64,000 nt of DNA from Rotaria socialis (GCA_905331475.1 CAJNYU010001128.1:108908-172907), one strand, 5' to 3'; shown: positions 24,089-37,593, counted from the stretch's first letter. Program-made: numbers and translations. Notes: generated from the letters alone by a model not told the origin.

Positions 24089-24379
24089 ATGATGCTGCTT
24101 ATTTTCTAAATCGCTGCAGTAATAAAACCTTCCGTCAGTGAAACTTGTTACTGCTCCTGTGGTAAACCTATTGGTTCGCGAACATTATCAAACGTTAGGT
24201 CAATTAATCTCGCTTCGTGTAGTACAGACACCCGTGCATGTACAACTGTGTGTACAAGAAATTTTACCATCTGTAGTACGGAAGATGCAAGTGATACTTG
24301 TGAGACTACTTTTCTAAAATATTTTCCGCCATTTTTTATTGTATTTATTGGTATCTTCTCTACAAATATGACTCAATAA
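24089..24379 (+). pseudogene. Cys-rich secreted/GPI-type protein with one in-frame stop
   Basis: A 97-codon frame, starting at ATG 24089, is open to 24379 except for a single TAA at codon 7 (24107-24109), within what reads as a signal peptide (MMLLIF, stop, IAAVIKPSVSE). The mature part has eight Cys (CYCSCG, SCSTD, ACTTVC, ICSTE, DTCE) and a hydrophobic tail (FLKYFPPFFIVFIGIF) like a GPI signal. The Cys spacing is not that of the Ly6 gene at 17756, so it is a different short secreted family. Either a recent pseudogene, an error or allele, or the start lies in an unseen upstream exon. Confidence 0.5.
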
Positions 24380-26868
24380 GACATATCCGACACTCAAGGA
24401 ACGCTGTTTTTTTACTAAGTTTTAGTTTGAAATAGGAACAACATTTGATGATTGTTGAGTTCACCATTCAATTCTAACTTATTTTGTTTCATTAAAGAAA
24501 ACGAACATTTTTTCTAACAAGTTCTATTTAGATGATGTATTAAATAATGTATTACGTTATGCTTACTCGTTTCTCATACCTTACTCGTTCAATTCTACTT
24601 GTTAACGGGAACTGTATGATTTGAAAAGCAACTATATGAATTAAACGTATTCTTTTTGTTCTCATGCGTTATTATGTTGGTTTTTTTCAGTCGATCTACT
24701 CATATGCTCATAGACAAAAATTAAATCATCGACGATCTTATTGCTAGATATGGATTTTATTGCATGTTTATGAAGTTTATCATGGTCTTTTAAAAAATAC
24801 TTTCAAGATTGATCTCGATTTAATATATCAACGTAATTAATTAGAAAACAATTTGTAATCAATGCAGTAGTTAGAATTATGCTAAATTAATAATTCTCAA
24901 CAAAAAAATAAAGCAGATAGTTTATCCAGGCTTCATTATTTTGATGATTTCAAATTAAGATACTTTTATTAACAATAAATATATCAGGATATAAATTGTT
25001 TCATTTCGATGATATTTTTGCTGGCAACAAAAGTATAACGAATTATTCAACAACGAAGATTTACGTGTAATAGATTTATTTACTCATAAGAAAGAGGTCC
25101 GTGTAGTCAAACAGACTATGTTTTCAGTAGTTTAACGTTAAATAATCAACTTTATTGACTGCAATATACGATCTAAAAGATTCAAATAGTGAAATAAGAC
25201 GTGTGTTAAATGAATATCAACATTGCAAAGACATGCGATCTATTAATTGTGGACCAGTACTGGGAGGACTAATCTGTCGAGTGAATTGGTAGGGATGATT
25301 GAATTTATCACGAATATTATCCTCTTTTGTCGATCGAAATCGATTTATTACGATGCCTTTTTTAGCAATAATTTTGTACCATCGTTAATAGTTAGAGGGA
25401 TACAGTTCAGCAAACATGATAGATAGTAGAGATCCTTACTACAACAATCTAGGCAAAGCAGTCTCTAAATACTGTTCATCCATGTTTCAAAAGTTTTACA
25501 AGTTTCGTTTTGATTTCTACACACTAATGGCAGTGGTAATAGAGACTGTGATCATTGAAAAGACTTTGTGACTCTATGCGACTGAAAATTTCTTCTAAAA
25601 ACAATCGACAGCTTACGACTCGCAATGCTAGCTGTGTTACCTTGTTTGTTTTATGAGCGATGAGATAAATATGAGTGTATATTTTTTGGGTCCACTATAT
25701 TCATATATATATATATATATCCTACTAAACTGTATACCATGTTGCACAACACTCAGTTATACTTCTGATCAATACGAATTTTATTAACTTAACGTAAAGT
25801 TTAGAGTTTCGATTAAAATTTTTACGAGAAAATGGAGTTCCACCTGAAATTCATATAACTCATATGTTCACGTAGAAGTAGATATAAACAAATAAGTTTG
25901 ATTAATTAATTTTCTATTAAAAACATGAGCATTATTTCATCCGTTTACTTTGAACTAAAATATTCTCGCTCTTTGTTTGGCGAATTTTCTACGTATTATG
26001 TTTCTAATTAAATTTCATTATAAACAAAGAATAATATGAACGTTTTTGCTGCTAACTAAAATTCGATTTAGAATCATCGAATATTTATGTCGAATCTATC
26101 TACTTCAAGTGCGCTACATCTGTCCTATACTATCGTGGAAAAGAAAGCTAATATTTGATTAAAATTAAATTAATTAAGTTTTAATGATTAGAATGGACTT
26201 CGTTCAATAGAAATGCTGTTGGCAGAATATAAAACTTAGTTTAATGAAAATACTACGCAGTGGATATCGTCACCAGTGATTTATCTATTGTATAGACAGC
26301 GTGGGCGGCGGTCACTCAACATTTTGAGTCGCCCACTCAAATATACACAGTTGGTTTCATACAAGTACTATATGGCAAAAACTTTTCTAGCCATCAGTCC
26401 TCCAAAAATTTCTACCGCCCACCCGAAAAATGAAACCTAGATAAAACACTGGCAGTCACAGTCAGTACTTTGTGAGGATTCCCTGAATATTTTCGAGTTA
26501 AAAACTTATCTAAACGCTAATTATAATTAGACTGCATGCATGTGAAGAAAATGACATCAATATTTTTAGTTTTTCACAAAAACTAATCGAAGTTATCATT
26601 AGAGTAAAATTACACATTTTTAATATTCTTCTTGTTAACGATATGTAAAGGCAATAGCAAAAAATAATAATAGTAGCTATTTGTTTTGACATATTGTACA
26701 TCAATAAAAGTTTCCGATGTAAATTAAAACTATAGAAGTACATTTAAGTAAAGCTTCTATTGAATCTTATGAAATATAGATTGTATCAAGTTATCTTTAT
26801 GAAAATGCTTCATATGATTAACATTTAGATTCTAGAAGTGCAGTTGATTAGACAAATTCTACTAATTT

Positions 26869-27304
26869 TGTGGAACTCACATATATTTTCGAAGAAAATG
26901 GCGAGTGTAAGCTTAAAAGCGAGATTTTGCGATTCCCCATCCCAATCTCCCATTAGAGACATTAATGAGTTTAAAATTGTGCTAATTAGGAGCTTGACTA
27001 ATGAGGCTGCTATTTCTTCCTTTTTTAATTACAGACTACACAAAAAAGCAATGTTTGCTCATTACAGACCATAGTAACTAGCTTATGGTACCATTACAGG
27101 CCATAGAAACTAGTCTCTATCATTGTTAAATATACGAGCTAGCAATTAAGACTCCATCACAGACGTAAGCAAATAAGCAATGACCTAATTATAGGTTTTG
27201 TGAATCAAGGTAGATTTTTCAGATGACCTATTTTGAATTATTTTAGTAAGCCGAAGGGATATATGTGAGTTCCACATTTTAGTCCCAAAGGGGCTGCGCT
27301 AAAA
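26869..27304 (+). mobile_element. Helentron/HINE-like non-autonomous element, copy B
   Basis: Left end TGTGGAACTCACATATATTT at 26869 and right inverted repeat ATATGTGAGTTCCACA at 27261-27276, followed by the hairpin AGTCCC-AAAG-GGGCT (27281-27295) and GCGCTAA. Ends agree with copy A at 16508-17397 while the interiors differ in length. The repeated word CATTACAGACCATAG/CATTACAGGCCATAG occurs in the interior. No coding capacity. Confidence 0.6.
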
Positions 27305-29037
27305 ACTTTTAAGAATACAACGAAAAATATTTCTACAGTTTATATATATATTTTTTTTTCAATTTCCCAACAAAGTTTGAATAGATTATTTTTAGTTGGA
27401 TCTATTGGAATTACGAGACGAATGAATTAAGGAGAGGAATAATTGTGTGCATTCCAAGTAATCCTCGGTGATTCACAGACAACAATAGATTTACTTTATT
27501 TGTTTATAGATATTTGAATTATCTTCAAAAAAACATGAATTAGGTACATCTTTTGATGAGTAACAACTGTCTAGTGTAGATTTTATTTTCATCTCAAATT
27601 CTAATTGGTCACGAAGCTTCGTTCGTTCGTAAATAATAATTTAAAAATAACATAAAATCTAGTAGAATTTTTTCTTTTCTTTTGATCAAGGTAATTAGAA
27701 TAATATTTTGTTTTTTATCAGAATTTATATATAGAAACCGTATTATTTTCATAGGCTTATCAAATAAAAATGCGTTGCTATAATGAGAATTGACGCAGAA
27801 TAAAATAAAAGATTAGAGATTTTATTTTATTGCTGCGATACATTCAAATTTATAAGAATTTTTCTTTTCTTGATTTCATAGAAGTTTCAACAGTGGATAT
27901 TTCTTCTGTATTCGGATGTATAGCGAGAGAGACATGTTCCTTTGTTTTTCTTTTCTATATTCGATTTTTACGATTGATGACGCGTTGTTAAAATCCGCAA
28001 CAAGCGAAACATTTTATGATATAACAAAAACGAAAAAAAGGTGAAAGAGATTCCTAGGTAAACCAAGAAACAATAATGCATAATAAAAAAAGAAAATGTG
28101 TACGAAAATGATTTTGTTGTTGGCGCAAAAGTAAGTCAGTCAGGCTATATCGCAAAGTTTTGTTTTTTATTTATGTAATTTTGAATAATTTCTCTCGTTT
28201 GATCGTTGATTGTGTTTATCCAGAGAATATGAACCAATTCAAATATGAATACATGAAATCATTCGTATCAACGTTCGTCATTTCTCATGAAGATATAACG
28301 AAGAAAATCAATACTTATGATTCAAATAAAAACCAGTGAATCTTCGCAAAAACGATTGATTAAGAAGAATCAAAATATATTATTGAAAAGAATTCAACTA
28401 AGCGTATGACGAATGAATGAGTTTAAATCAAATGTTTTTTAGTATTTATTTAACAATTGTTTGTTATTCTATGGTGTTATACTAAAACCTAAACACATGA
28501 ATTATTCAATTAATGAAGAATTTCATTGATTAAAGAACATTGGAGATTTGAAAGCTATAAAATAAAATCATATCTCATTATCATAGATAAGCAAAAATTT
28601 TATTTTTTTACCATTGCTTTTATTTGTATAAGTTTGCATTCTAATGAACTTTACGAAAAAAAAGATGATCTAAATTAGTTTCATTTCGATCTCAAATCTT
28701 TGTACAATGACAAAGAATCATGTTATATTCGTACGTATTTTGTATGTTTATTATTCTTATACAAAAGAAGAAAAGAAAGAAATACTTGAATAGTAAAAGA
28801 ATTTGATTACTTCTCAATAATCGACTAGAGTTATTTGAAGAACAATAAGATATAAGAGAAAAGAAACAAACAAACAACGCAGAAGAAAGAGAATACAAAG
28901 AACAATACAGGTCTACGAAGTGCTCATTTTCATGTATTGTCTGGTTTTTGTAACTTTCTGTTTTAATGTTTTAGGCTGATTTCGCACATGAAGATTATTG
29001 TGACTTGGGATAATGGACACATTCTGTTTTGGCGGCG

Positions 29038-29064
<27 letters not shown>
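29038..29064. repeat. (CA)n microsatellite
   Basis: About 13 copies of CA directly downstream of the metalloproteinase gene (within its likely 3' UTR). Confidence 0.95.
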
Positions 29065-29068
<4 letters not shown>

Positions 29069-29139
29069 GATGAGCATCAGACACAAGCCAACAAATAAAA
29101 TTAAAACCAAGCAAACAAATAAACGAATGTGCGAGATGC

Positions 29140-32100
29140 TTACAGCGAAGAACAATAAAGAATAGTGAGGAAAATAATTGAAACGATAGCAGTCGATTGA
29201 AGAGATGATAACGATGAAGATCGAGGCTTATCACAAAAAAGCCAATTGGTATTTATTGAGCGAGGATAATCTACGGCTGCTTCCATACTTGTGTTGTTTA
29301 AACGCCAAAAATCGAGACCTTTAAAAAAATATGTTGAACCTATAAAAAGAAAATGTTGAAAACAATAACAAAAAATAAAATTATCAACGTACCGGTTAAA
29401 TCAACAAAGGCATCGTCAAGTGGAATATCAATTCCTTGCCACATAGTCATATCTCTTGGATAATCATAAGTATTAACACGATTCCATCTTTCATCTAATG
29501 CCCAATATAAATTCTCTGAAACAAGATAGGCTTGACGATTAAATGACCATAGAAAAGCTGCATCAATATAATCAACATGTGTTGGAAGACCAAGTGAACT
29601 TATATTACGAGGATAAGTGGAGCCATCTTCTTCAACTGATATTTTATTATCGTCGAATAGCCAATATTGACGACCTAAAATATTTTATGTTTCTTTTTTG
29701 TATATTAATCATAAAAAACGCTATACCTGAGAAAAGCATTAAACGCCCATCAGCTCGTTCATAAGCAGCATCAATTTTTGTCAATGTTTCTGGTAATCCT
29801 AACCAAAAAGCATTATTTATCATTGGTGATGAAGAATCTAAACCGCGTCGATCATATTGCCAAAAATACTACATTAAAAATAGAAATTTATCAAATGAAT
29901 GTAAATCCAGAATAACGATTAAAGTTAACCTGTCCTTTAAATATAAATAGAATTCCTTTATACATCGTAATCGCATCATAAAATCCATCGCATAAATCTA
30001 ATGTCGATGGATCTGTATAATTTATTTTAATCTGTTCAGTTGATCTATGTCTTTCCACGTACGATTGTAACGGGTGGTTTGTTGATTTTGGCGTTGCTGA
30101 TTTTGTTATAGATGGATGTTTAGTTTCATATGAATGACTTAATGTCATTAGTGTTGTTGCTGCTGTTGTTGTTGTTGTCGTCGTCGTTACCGGTTTTGTT
30201 GTTGTTGTTGCTGTTGCTGCTGTGATTGTGGTTGTGATTGTGGTTGTGCTTGTGATGGTCATTGTCGTTGTAGTGATTGTTGTTTCATTATGAATTCTTT
30301 TATGATTGTTTAAAACTAAAGTTGATATAGGATTAGTTGAAGTTGTCGTTTCAATTTTTGTTGATGTTGAGGTTACCATTGTTGCTGCTGCTACTTCAAC
30401 TGTATTTGTTATTATTGGCGGTGTTGTTGAATAGTCATTCGTTTCTTTTGCTATTTCATCCGTATTTAATGATGACGGAGTCAGTACTTCAGTTGGAGGA
30501 TCTACACCACAAAGAAAGGTTTTCTTTTTATGTTAATTAAAATAATAAATTTACCTCCATAAAGTTTTCGAACAGCTGCTATATCATCACTATGTAGTTT
30601 AATACTTTTTGAGTAACCACGATAATAGGGAAACATAATAGCATCAGGTATATTCGAATGCATTAAACCTAATGAATGTCCTAATTCATGAACTGTTACT
30701 GAGAATAAATCCACTAAAATAAGCATAAAAAATATCTTGGCATAAATTTAATAAAATACACGGTGATTAAGAAATAAATATATAAACGACAGAAGTGTCA
30801 AATACCAGAAATCTTCTACAGTAAATAAAATTCAGTTTTCTCTTCTGAATAGAAATATGACCAAATTTTCGATTCATAAGGAATCTGTCTGTAGATGTAA
30901 GTTTGAAGCAGTACGTATGACCCTAATTGAGATAGCATTCTACTACGATCTCAATCATTCACAAGATGACGTATGTGAAAGTTTTTACATATGTGCAATC
31001 TTAGACATACAGGATAACGAGAGCAATTCTGTTCCAATCTCATCAGTTGAACATGACTTATTATGTACGATAGCACTAGTTATTATAAATTATATAATTT
31101 AATTAGCACAGAAACTTACTATCCTATCAGGCTGTAGTTATGTAACAGATTCGTAGCTATCAAAACTAATCGATGAAATTCAAAGAAACTCATCATATAA
31201 ATAGCCGCATCAAAGAGTACATCGTGATTGATTTGTCAATTCATTAAGTTCTTTTCTTTATGAATTATAGAGCTACAAGGAAAAAGAGCGATGAGAAATT
31301 AATCAGTTTAATTCATGAAAATTGTCTGGAGTATTAAAATCATCTATTTATTCATGAGTCATTCTATAGGTCGTCGACACGAACTTCTATGAAGAGTACG
31401 ATCGCAATTTTCTCGCTTTAGATTGGAAATCTAGAGATATACATTAGATCGATGGAATAGTAGAGTTTATTTTCGCTATCAAAAATATTTGTTTGAAGTT
31501 TTGTCTTATGACGATCGAGATAGAACAAAAAAGGAAAAGCAGAGAAGAAAAGATTCGCTCACACACCTTCAGATTTTCTACAAAATTTTCCGTCTTATTT
31601 GTGATGAATATTTAGGCGACTATCTGTTTTTTCTTAAATTCTTCCATGAGAAAGTATTACCATTAGCACTGTGAAGCTAATTGTTGGCTACAATTTCAGG
31701 CAAAAACAAATTCTCGAGTAGAATATCGGAAAAGAAAAAGAGCGTACTTACTTAGACCATATTCATTCTCTCTGTAGACTGTCCAATCTTCATCTTCGTC
31801 ATAATGAACATCTCCACCGAGATGTTCTTCAGGATAGAAAGCATGAGCTAGAACAGAACCTAAACAAGAAGCATTGAAGCATTTTTCACCACATCTAATA
31901 AAAATGTAAACCTTTTCCATCAAACTGATATCCATCTTCATGGTAACCTTGAGCGAATAAAAATTCAATATCTGGATGTTCCATTTCATTGGCTTGACGA
32001 AATCTTAATTGGCTCGGATACGACCAAATTAACAGAGCATGATAAATGGCTCGATCAACAGAATCACGTGGCATATCTGGTGTATAATTCATAATTCTAT

Positions 32101-33459
32101 TTAAAAATTGAAAGTACATTAAAAAAAAGAGCGGTTAGATTCATATTAGTTTTCCTCTTCGCAGTATTTTTTTCTTTATTTTTATGATTTGGAAAGATGA
32201 AAAGACTATCAGTACCGATGATCTATCTAATCAAGAGAATAAGCATTTTGGTGATACTTCAAGTGACAGTATTTCCCTAGACACTCATCAAAACCCAGCT
32301 CAACAAAAACAATCAGCTATTTATGATCAAAAACGATTTGATAATTTTAATTGTTTGTCTCAACATGAAGAATTAATAGAATTACGTACAAAACCTTCAC
32401 AATCTCTAAAGTTTTCTCAATCATCTAATTCAATCAATTTAAAATTATACAACGATAATTCTTTTCCTATAATATTTAAATTGAAAACAACTGAGCCCGA
32501 TATAATCGCTTCTCAGCCGGCTCGTGGTTTTATTCAAGCTAATTCATTCATTGAATGCCGCTTAACTTCAATTGAAACTGACTATCGAATATTATTTGTT
32601 GTACAATATACACGAATCTTAAATCAATATGATGATTATATAACACAATGGAAAAATTTAAAATCAGAAAACATTTATATAAAAAATTTCCATTGTAATT
32701 TTCAATTTAATTTTCAACATGAAACACAAATAGATAGCAAACAAAAATTTTTGAAGCCAATATTATTTACATTTGCAACTATTACTCTTCTAACTGCTTT
32801 TATTTATTTCAGAAATAAATAATTTTTACTTACTTATAGGTTAAATATGTTTTAGCCCATTTTTGTCCTTGTAAAACATACCGACGTCGACGACGATTTC
32901 CATAGATATGAGGACGTGGTAAACGATGAGGTTCATAATCAGCTAAACCGCAACGAGGACGTCTTATTAGATCAAGTGTTGCTTGATCGAGTTTACCCTG
33001 AGAAATATTGAAAGAAATCATCTGAAAAAGCAAAAACCAATTCTACGTACAGTCACAGGAATCGTGGCAAATGTTTGTAAACGTCGAATTGCAGAACGAA
33101 ATTCTTCATCTGTTCGTATTGCTCGCGTTTCCAAATCAGAACGAGGTAAGTAACCATAATTACTTAAATATGTATGCTAAGGAAAAATTGAAATGAATCA
33201 GTTCATATTATCTGTTTATGTTTGTGTTTGTCTTGCTCAATCAAAATGAACTTACAAGTTCGCCTAAAACAGCTTTGTTCTTGTCGTCAAATATCGAATG
33301 TCTTCGATCTTTGTTCATTATTTTATCTTTTGACGTTGCTACTTCTCGTTGATCTCTATCGATTAAAATGGGTCTTGAAAGGACTAATTCGATGAGGATA
33401 ACAACGACGAAAAGTAAATGACAATTGAGGACGATCAAGCCACAGGGCATAGTCACCAC
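29140..33459 (-). CDS. Secreted/GPI-type matrix metalloproteinase (MMP)
   Basis: Ten exons on the minus strand join in phase to 713 residues: 33459-33256, 33176-33051, 32997-32834, 32096-31912, 31859-31752, 30713-30555, 30501-29930, 29868-29727, 29674-29393, 29339-29140. Order: signal peptide (LNCHLLFVVVILIELVLS); peptidoglycan-binding-like prodomain (YLSNYGYLPRS); cysteine switch RRPRCGLADYE, which keeps the zymogen latent; a furin-type RRRRR site; catalytic domain with LTYKIMNYTPDMPRD and HLGGDVHYDEDEDWTV; zinc site HELGHSLGLMH plus Met-turn. Then a Thr-rich, probably O-glycosylated hinge of about 130 residues, and four hemopexin blades (CDGFYDAITMYKGILFIFKG, YFWQYDRRG, DYIDAAFLW, YFFKGLDFWRLNN). 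The C-terminus (STAIVSIIFLTILYCSSL) fits a GPI signal, as in MMP17/25. It should cleave pericellular matrix. An opposite-strand gene sits in the third intron. Confidence 0.93.
30130..30260. repeat. GTT/GTC/GTG trinucleotide-rich tract coding for the Thr hinge
   Basis: Simple-sequence tract within the large MMP exon; read on the minus strand it encodes runs of Thr. Likely length-polymorphic. Confidence 0.85.
32184..32822 (+). CDS. Tail-anchored MSP/VAP-domain protein nested in an MMP intron
   Basis: Single exon, 212 residues. After a polar N-terminal third of about 70 residues comes an MSP-like domain (ELRTKPSQSLKFSQSSN, SINLKLYNDNSFPIIFKLKTTEPD, then PARGFIQANSFIECRLTSIE). The FKLKTT core is the hallmark of the VAP/MSP FFAT-binding face. 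The C-terminus is a TM helix (PILFTFATITLLTAFIYF) followed by RNK, giving tail anchoring in the ER, as in VAPA/B. Such proteins tether the ER to other membranes by binding FFAT-motif proteins. The whole gene lies within MMP intron 32097-32833, on the opposite strand; its stop is 11 bp from the next MMP exon. Lack of introns suggests a retrogene (inference). Confidence 0.8.
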   Translation: MIWKDEKTISTDDLSNQENKHFGDTSSDSISLDTHQNPAQQKQSAIYDQKRFDNFNCLSQHEELIELRTKPSQSLKFSQSSNSINLKLYNDNSFPIIFKLKTTEPDIIASQPARGFIQANSFIECRLTSIETDYRILFVVQYTRILNQYDDYITQWKNLKSENIYIKNFHCNFQFNFQHETQIDSKQKFLKPILFTFATITLLTAFIYFRNK

Positions 33460-34295
33460 AAAAGTCTAAGTAGTACATCACCACTGTTGTACAAGCATGT
33501 TCACTTGTCTCTTTCTAAAACAGATCATATAGTATATCCAATATCTATATTTATATTTATATTTATCCTACAAGTAGATCAACAGAAAACAAAATGCCAT
33601 TCGGATAGAATCGATCGGTCGATCCGTATTCACTTTTTATTTGACCCTAATCTTAGATTCCTTCTGGTTTTTGTTTCCAATAGTAATCTGCTTTTACTTT
33701 TACTTTTACTTTAATTAACCTTGGCTCACAGAACAGATTTATTCATTTGGGAAATAATCTTATTGTTTAGATTCTTTCCGGCTATCAAGTCTTGTTCATT
33801 TTTCTTCAATGTAAATTTTAAAAAAATGAATATTCCTATCATTTTCACCGGACATACGATAAAAACAAAATACAAAACAAACAATTGTATTAGTCACTAT
33901 CCACTAATAAATGGAAAATAAATTAATATTATTTGCTATAAAAAAAGAAAAGCTCTTCATAAGAGATTTTTCGATGGAACCCTTGTCGAAACCAATCAAT
34001 AAGGAAACCAAAAAGTTGTCAAACATCAAGGACAAATATTCATTCTCATTCCTACTATAAATAGAAAGAAAATGTATGGTAATTACATATTCCCATCTAT
34101 ACGACAGAATCTTTTTCAAAAAGAAGAATTAGCATAATTTAGTTTTCTTTTTGAATTCAATATTTATTCTTTAATTGTTTATTCCGGTCGAAATAAACCT
34201 CTTTTCTTGTTTAAAAAGAAACAAGACTTCTTTTCAAATAAATCCACATTCTCAAACAATCCTACCTGAAAATATAAACTAACTCTAAAGACCAA

Positions 34296-34300
<5 letters not shown>

Positions 34301-34329
<29 letters not shown>
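34301..34329. repeat. (TA)n microsatellite
   Basis: About 14 TA units in uninterrupted order. Confidence 0.95.
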
Positions 34330-34331
<2 letters not shown>

Positions 34332-34696
34332 TACTTGCTCTCTTAATAGCTCTTTATTTCTCTCCGAATGAATACATTTGTTTTATATAGTGCATCCCAT
34401 TTTTTTCATCAAGTCACGTCTCATCGAAATATTTTCTTGTTTTTTTTTTATATTCTTTTACTCTTCTATGACTAATCGGTAAGTGAATCCTTAGAGGCAG
34501 ATAGAGAAATGAATGAAATGCATACACACAGCATGCTTCTGATTATATTATGAGCACACGCACAACACTGAGCATTCTATCTCACATAATAAATGGGTTG
34601 TAATATTAGCTTGCTAGTAGAATACAAAAAGTCAGTATAATCACACTAATACGAGGCCGTCGTTTTCTTGTTTCTTTTTCCTTCGAACTGTTAATT

Positions 34697-34700
<4 letters not shown>

Positions 34701-34728
<28 letters not shown>
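34701..34728. repeat. (GA)n microsatellite
   Basis: About 14 GA units in intergenic sequence. Confidence 0.95.
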
Positions 34729-34731
<3 letters not shown>

Positions 34732-37593
34732 AGGAAAAGAAAAAGAAAAAAAAGAAGCTGAGGTTGCGAACCGATCACCATTCAAGGACATTCGAATACT
34801 TCTCTTCTGGTTATGTGCATTTTTATATGCCTTTCAAAGAAGAGAAGAAAAAGCTAAGTTCATAACTATCTTCATTTGTTTATGCAATACTGACGACAAG
34901 TCTTATCTTCTTTGCCTTCGTTTTATATCGAAACGACAGCTGGATTCTAACACACTCATCAATCTCTATATAAAAATTGCGTAAAAAAACAAGAATACGG
35001 GATGTGATTTTGTTCATATTAGTTCTTTGACTCTTTACTTGTTGTCTTTTTTATCTATCGGTCAAACAACAACTAATAATAGATTGAATTTTCTTAATAC
35101 AAGTATCGTGCAAGTGTGAATATGTTTTAGTCCTATACCTTGTTGTTGAATTTCGCTGTTCTTTCTTATAATAGCTTTGACTAAATCGAAAATTTAAATT
35201 CAGAAGCCAAACTTGATGAGAGGATTATTTTATTTATTAGAATAATTAATATCTTTTATACTAAGTATAAAAATCTCTTACCGAATCATCATTTTCTATT
35301 TTCTGCTATTTCTACTCGACAATTATTACTTTGAAACAAATCAAACTGTTAACACTGCCATTAATATATTAATAATATCTATATTGACCTTCTTTTTTTT
35401 GTTACTTTAGATGAATAGTAATGATCTCTCTTATACAACAATGACTCCATTTACCTTTTCATAGGTGTGAAAGAATAAAGGTATAATCAATTCTATGCGA
35501 CAGCTAAAAGGTCGTATTGTAAGAATAAAGTTGTTCGAGATTTCGGCATTCGATTAAAAACTAATTCACCAAACAAATCATCAATACATGTTATCTTAAT
35601 GATAAACGAATGAGCAATATTTCAGAACTAAAACTGATATCTATTTCTTTGTTGATGCATCAAAGCATACGAATATATTTTCTTGTTGTCTATCATATGA
35701 AAATACACATTGTTTTAATATATGTATGGTGGCAAGTTTTACACTTCCAGACAATATTTGCATAATCTCCTAACACTCTTCTATGCTTACTGTTTTCATA
35801 ATGATTAATATAGTTGTATAAGTTGATCAAATATTATGATATGATACTACCTACATATATGCCATTGACCTTCATCTGTATTCAGCTGCTGAATTATTTC
35901 TCCCATGCTTTTTAATGATTAATTTTAAAAACAAAATTCCAATAGTTTATTTTTTCGAACGATTACTCACAGATCTCATTCTGAAAAACAACTGATGTAT
36001 AATCATCATTATATCGTTACTAACAATGTGTATGTATATATAATTAACAAAAGCTTTTTGGTATAAATATATCAAATGAAATGGTAATATATTCTGTAAT
36101 TCTATGAATGATCTATTGATGACAGACAAATTTAGATAAAAACAGATTTTCTATGATGAATATTCCTACCTGAAAATGTTTTAGCCAACCAGATGAATGC
36201 TATACGATTTGATTGCTTTACTTGCTATTTTATTTTATACACGATAAAAGACTTGTTCAAGGTTTCGAATTGTTAAATTGTTTCTTCTACAGTAAGTCGC
36301 TGCCTGAATACATTCATTCACACATACTCACGCATGCAATGATCGCTAAAGAACCAAAAAAGACACCCAAGCAGAGAGAGAGAGAGCACCGAGTCGCGCA
36401 AGTATGTGGTTTTTCTTTCTTATTTCTTTCTCTCATTGGTATATCCATTCTTTCTGTTCGCTCTTTTTCTGTCAAACCACAGAATGTTTAACGTTCTATG
36501 ATGTTGTTCCTGCTGTTGGTGGCAATGATGAAAAAGAGAATGATTAGCAGACACAAGTATGAGAGAAAATCGAGAAGAACGAGAAGACAAATTTCTTTTT
36601 TTTTGCGTTTAAACTTGTAATTTACATTGAAGGCTCTCACAAAATGCTCTTTTTTCTTTTCTATTATAAACAAGAATGTTATTTCAAAAGTAGATTTCAA
36701 TTTTTGTTTTGCCAAGATCTGATTTCTCTAGAAATAAAAATAAATCTGAAGTTTTGAAGACATGATTTCTATCAAACAGCTGTCATCAATCAAATATCTA
36801 AACAAATAAAAGAGAACAATGTAAAGATCTTGTGATTGATGTGTTACTTGATTACTGCGGTTTTCTCTCTGATTTCTGAAAAAAAAACAATAACTTTGAT
36901 AAGAATAGGTCGCTCTTGATTGAAATTTTTCGAAAAAATAAAGTAGACTGCCGCATGGAGCAAGCAAAATTGCGGAAAAAAATCAAAAACCAAAATGATA
37001 ATTATATTTTAGTGTTTGCAGTATGTAATGAAGAAAATGGTTTTTTATCATTATTCTTTCTCTTTTCAGTCCTGTGCTAAAGAACAGATGAAGCTACTCA
37101 AAGTATGTCAGGCGAAAATGTAATTGTAAGAAGAATTGCAGAACGCTCCATTCGACATTTTAAAAAATACATCTTCTGATGGATCTGTCAACATTTATTT
37201 CATGAACATAGATCATTTTCTACAAGTTTATTTGCTATCCTTCTCATATAATGATGATGCATTCGTTGTCTGCATAGTTTTAACCAAGGCTCAAATTAAA
37301 TTCTTATTGCCTAACGCATCTATTAGAATATATTTATTTAATGATAATCATGTTTATTTTCAACTAAATAAGAAGAGTTCTCTGATAAGAGGATTTAAAT
37401 TAAGGTCATTATTCAACTCTACTTCTTATTTCTTGTATGATAAAGAATAATTAGTCTGCATCCTCTTAATCTATGAAATACAAAAAGCAGATCTCGTAGA
37501 AAATTTGCAGAGAAAACACTTCAAATTGAATATCTTATAAAGAAACGAAGATTAACAAGATCATTTTCATTTTTTGATCGATTAAGTCAAGAC

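Larger units (their letters stand above)
24380..29139. other. Long gene-poor AT-rich region
   Basis: About 4.7 kb without a supported gene. It contains an (AT)n tract at 25703-25720, a GC-richer GTGGGCGG/CCGCCCAC inverted pair at 26288-26430, repeat copy B at 26869-27304, and a (CA)n microsatellite at 29038-29064. Short frames at 28692-29234 are artefacts of the CA repeat and low-complexity sequence. Confidence 0.55.

Noticed and set aside
26288-26450. GTGGGCGG / CCGCCCAC inverted pair with CAGCG and CACTG ends, possible third hAT MITE
   Set aside because: Flanks do not show an 8-bp duplication and the ends are offset by an unmatched stretch, so element borders cannot be supported.
28913-29234. 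Two overlapping minus frames with CVCVCV runs
   Set aside because: Translation of the (CA)n microsatellite and MMP 3' UTR, not a protein.
33418-33714. 98-codon plus frame overlapping the MMP start
   Set aside because: Mostly antisense to the MMP signal-peptide exon and then low-complexity Leu/Ile runs.
36213-36491. 92-codon plus frame in the gene desert
   Set aside because: No domain or signal and AT/low-complexity composition, including a GA microsatellite; no splice context.
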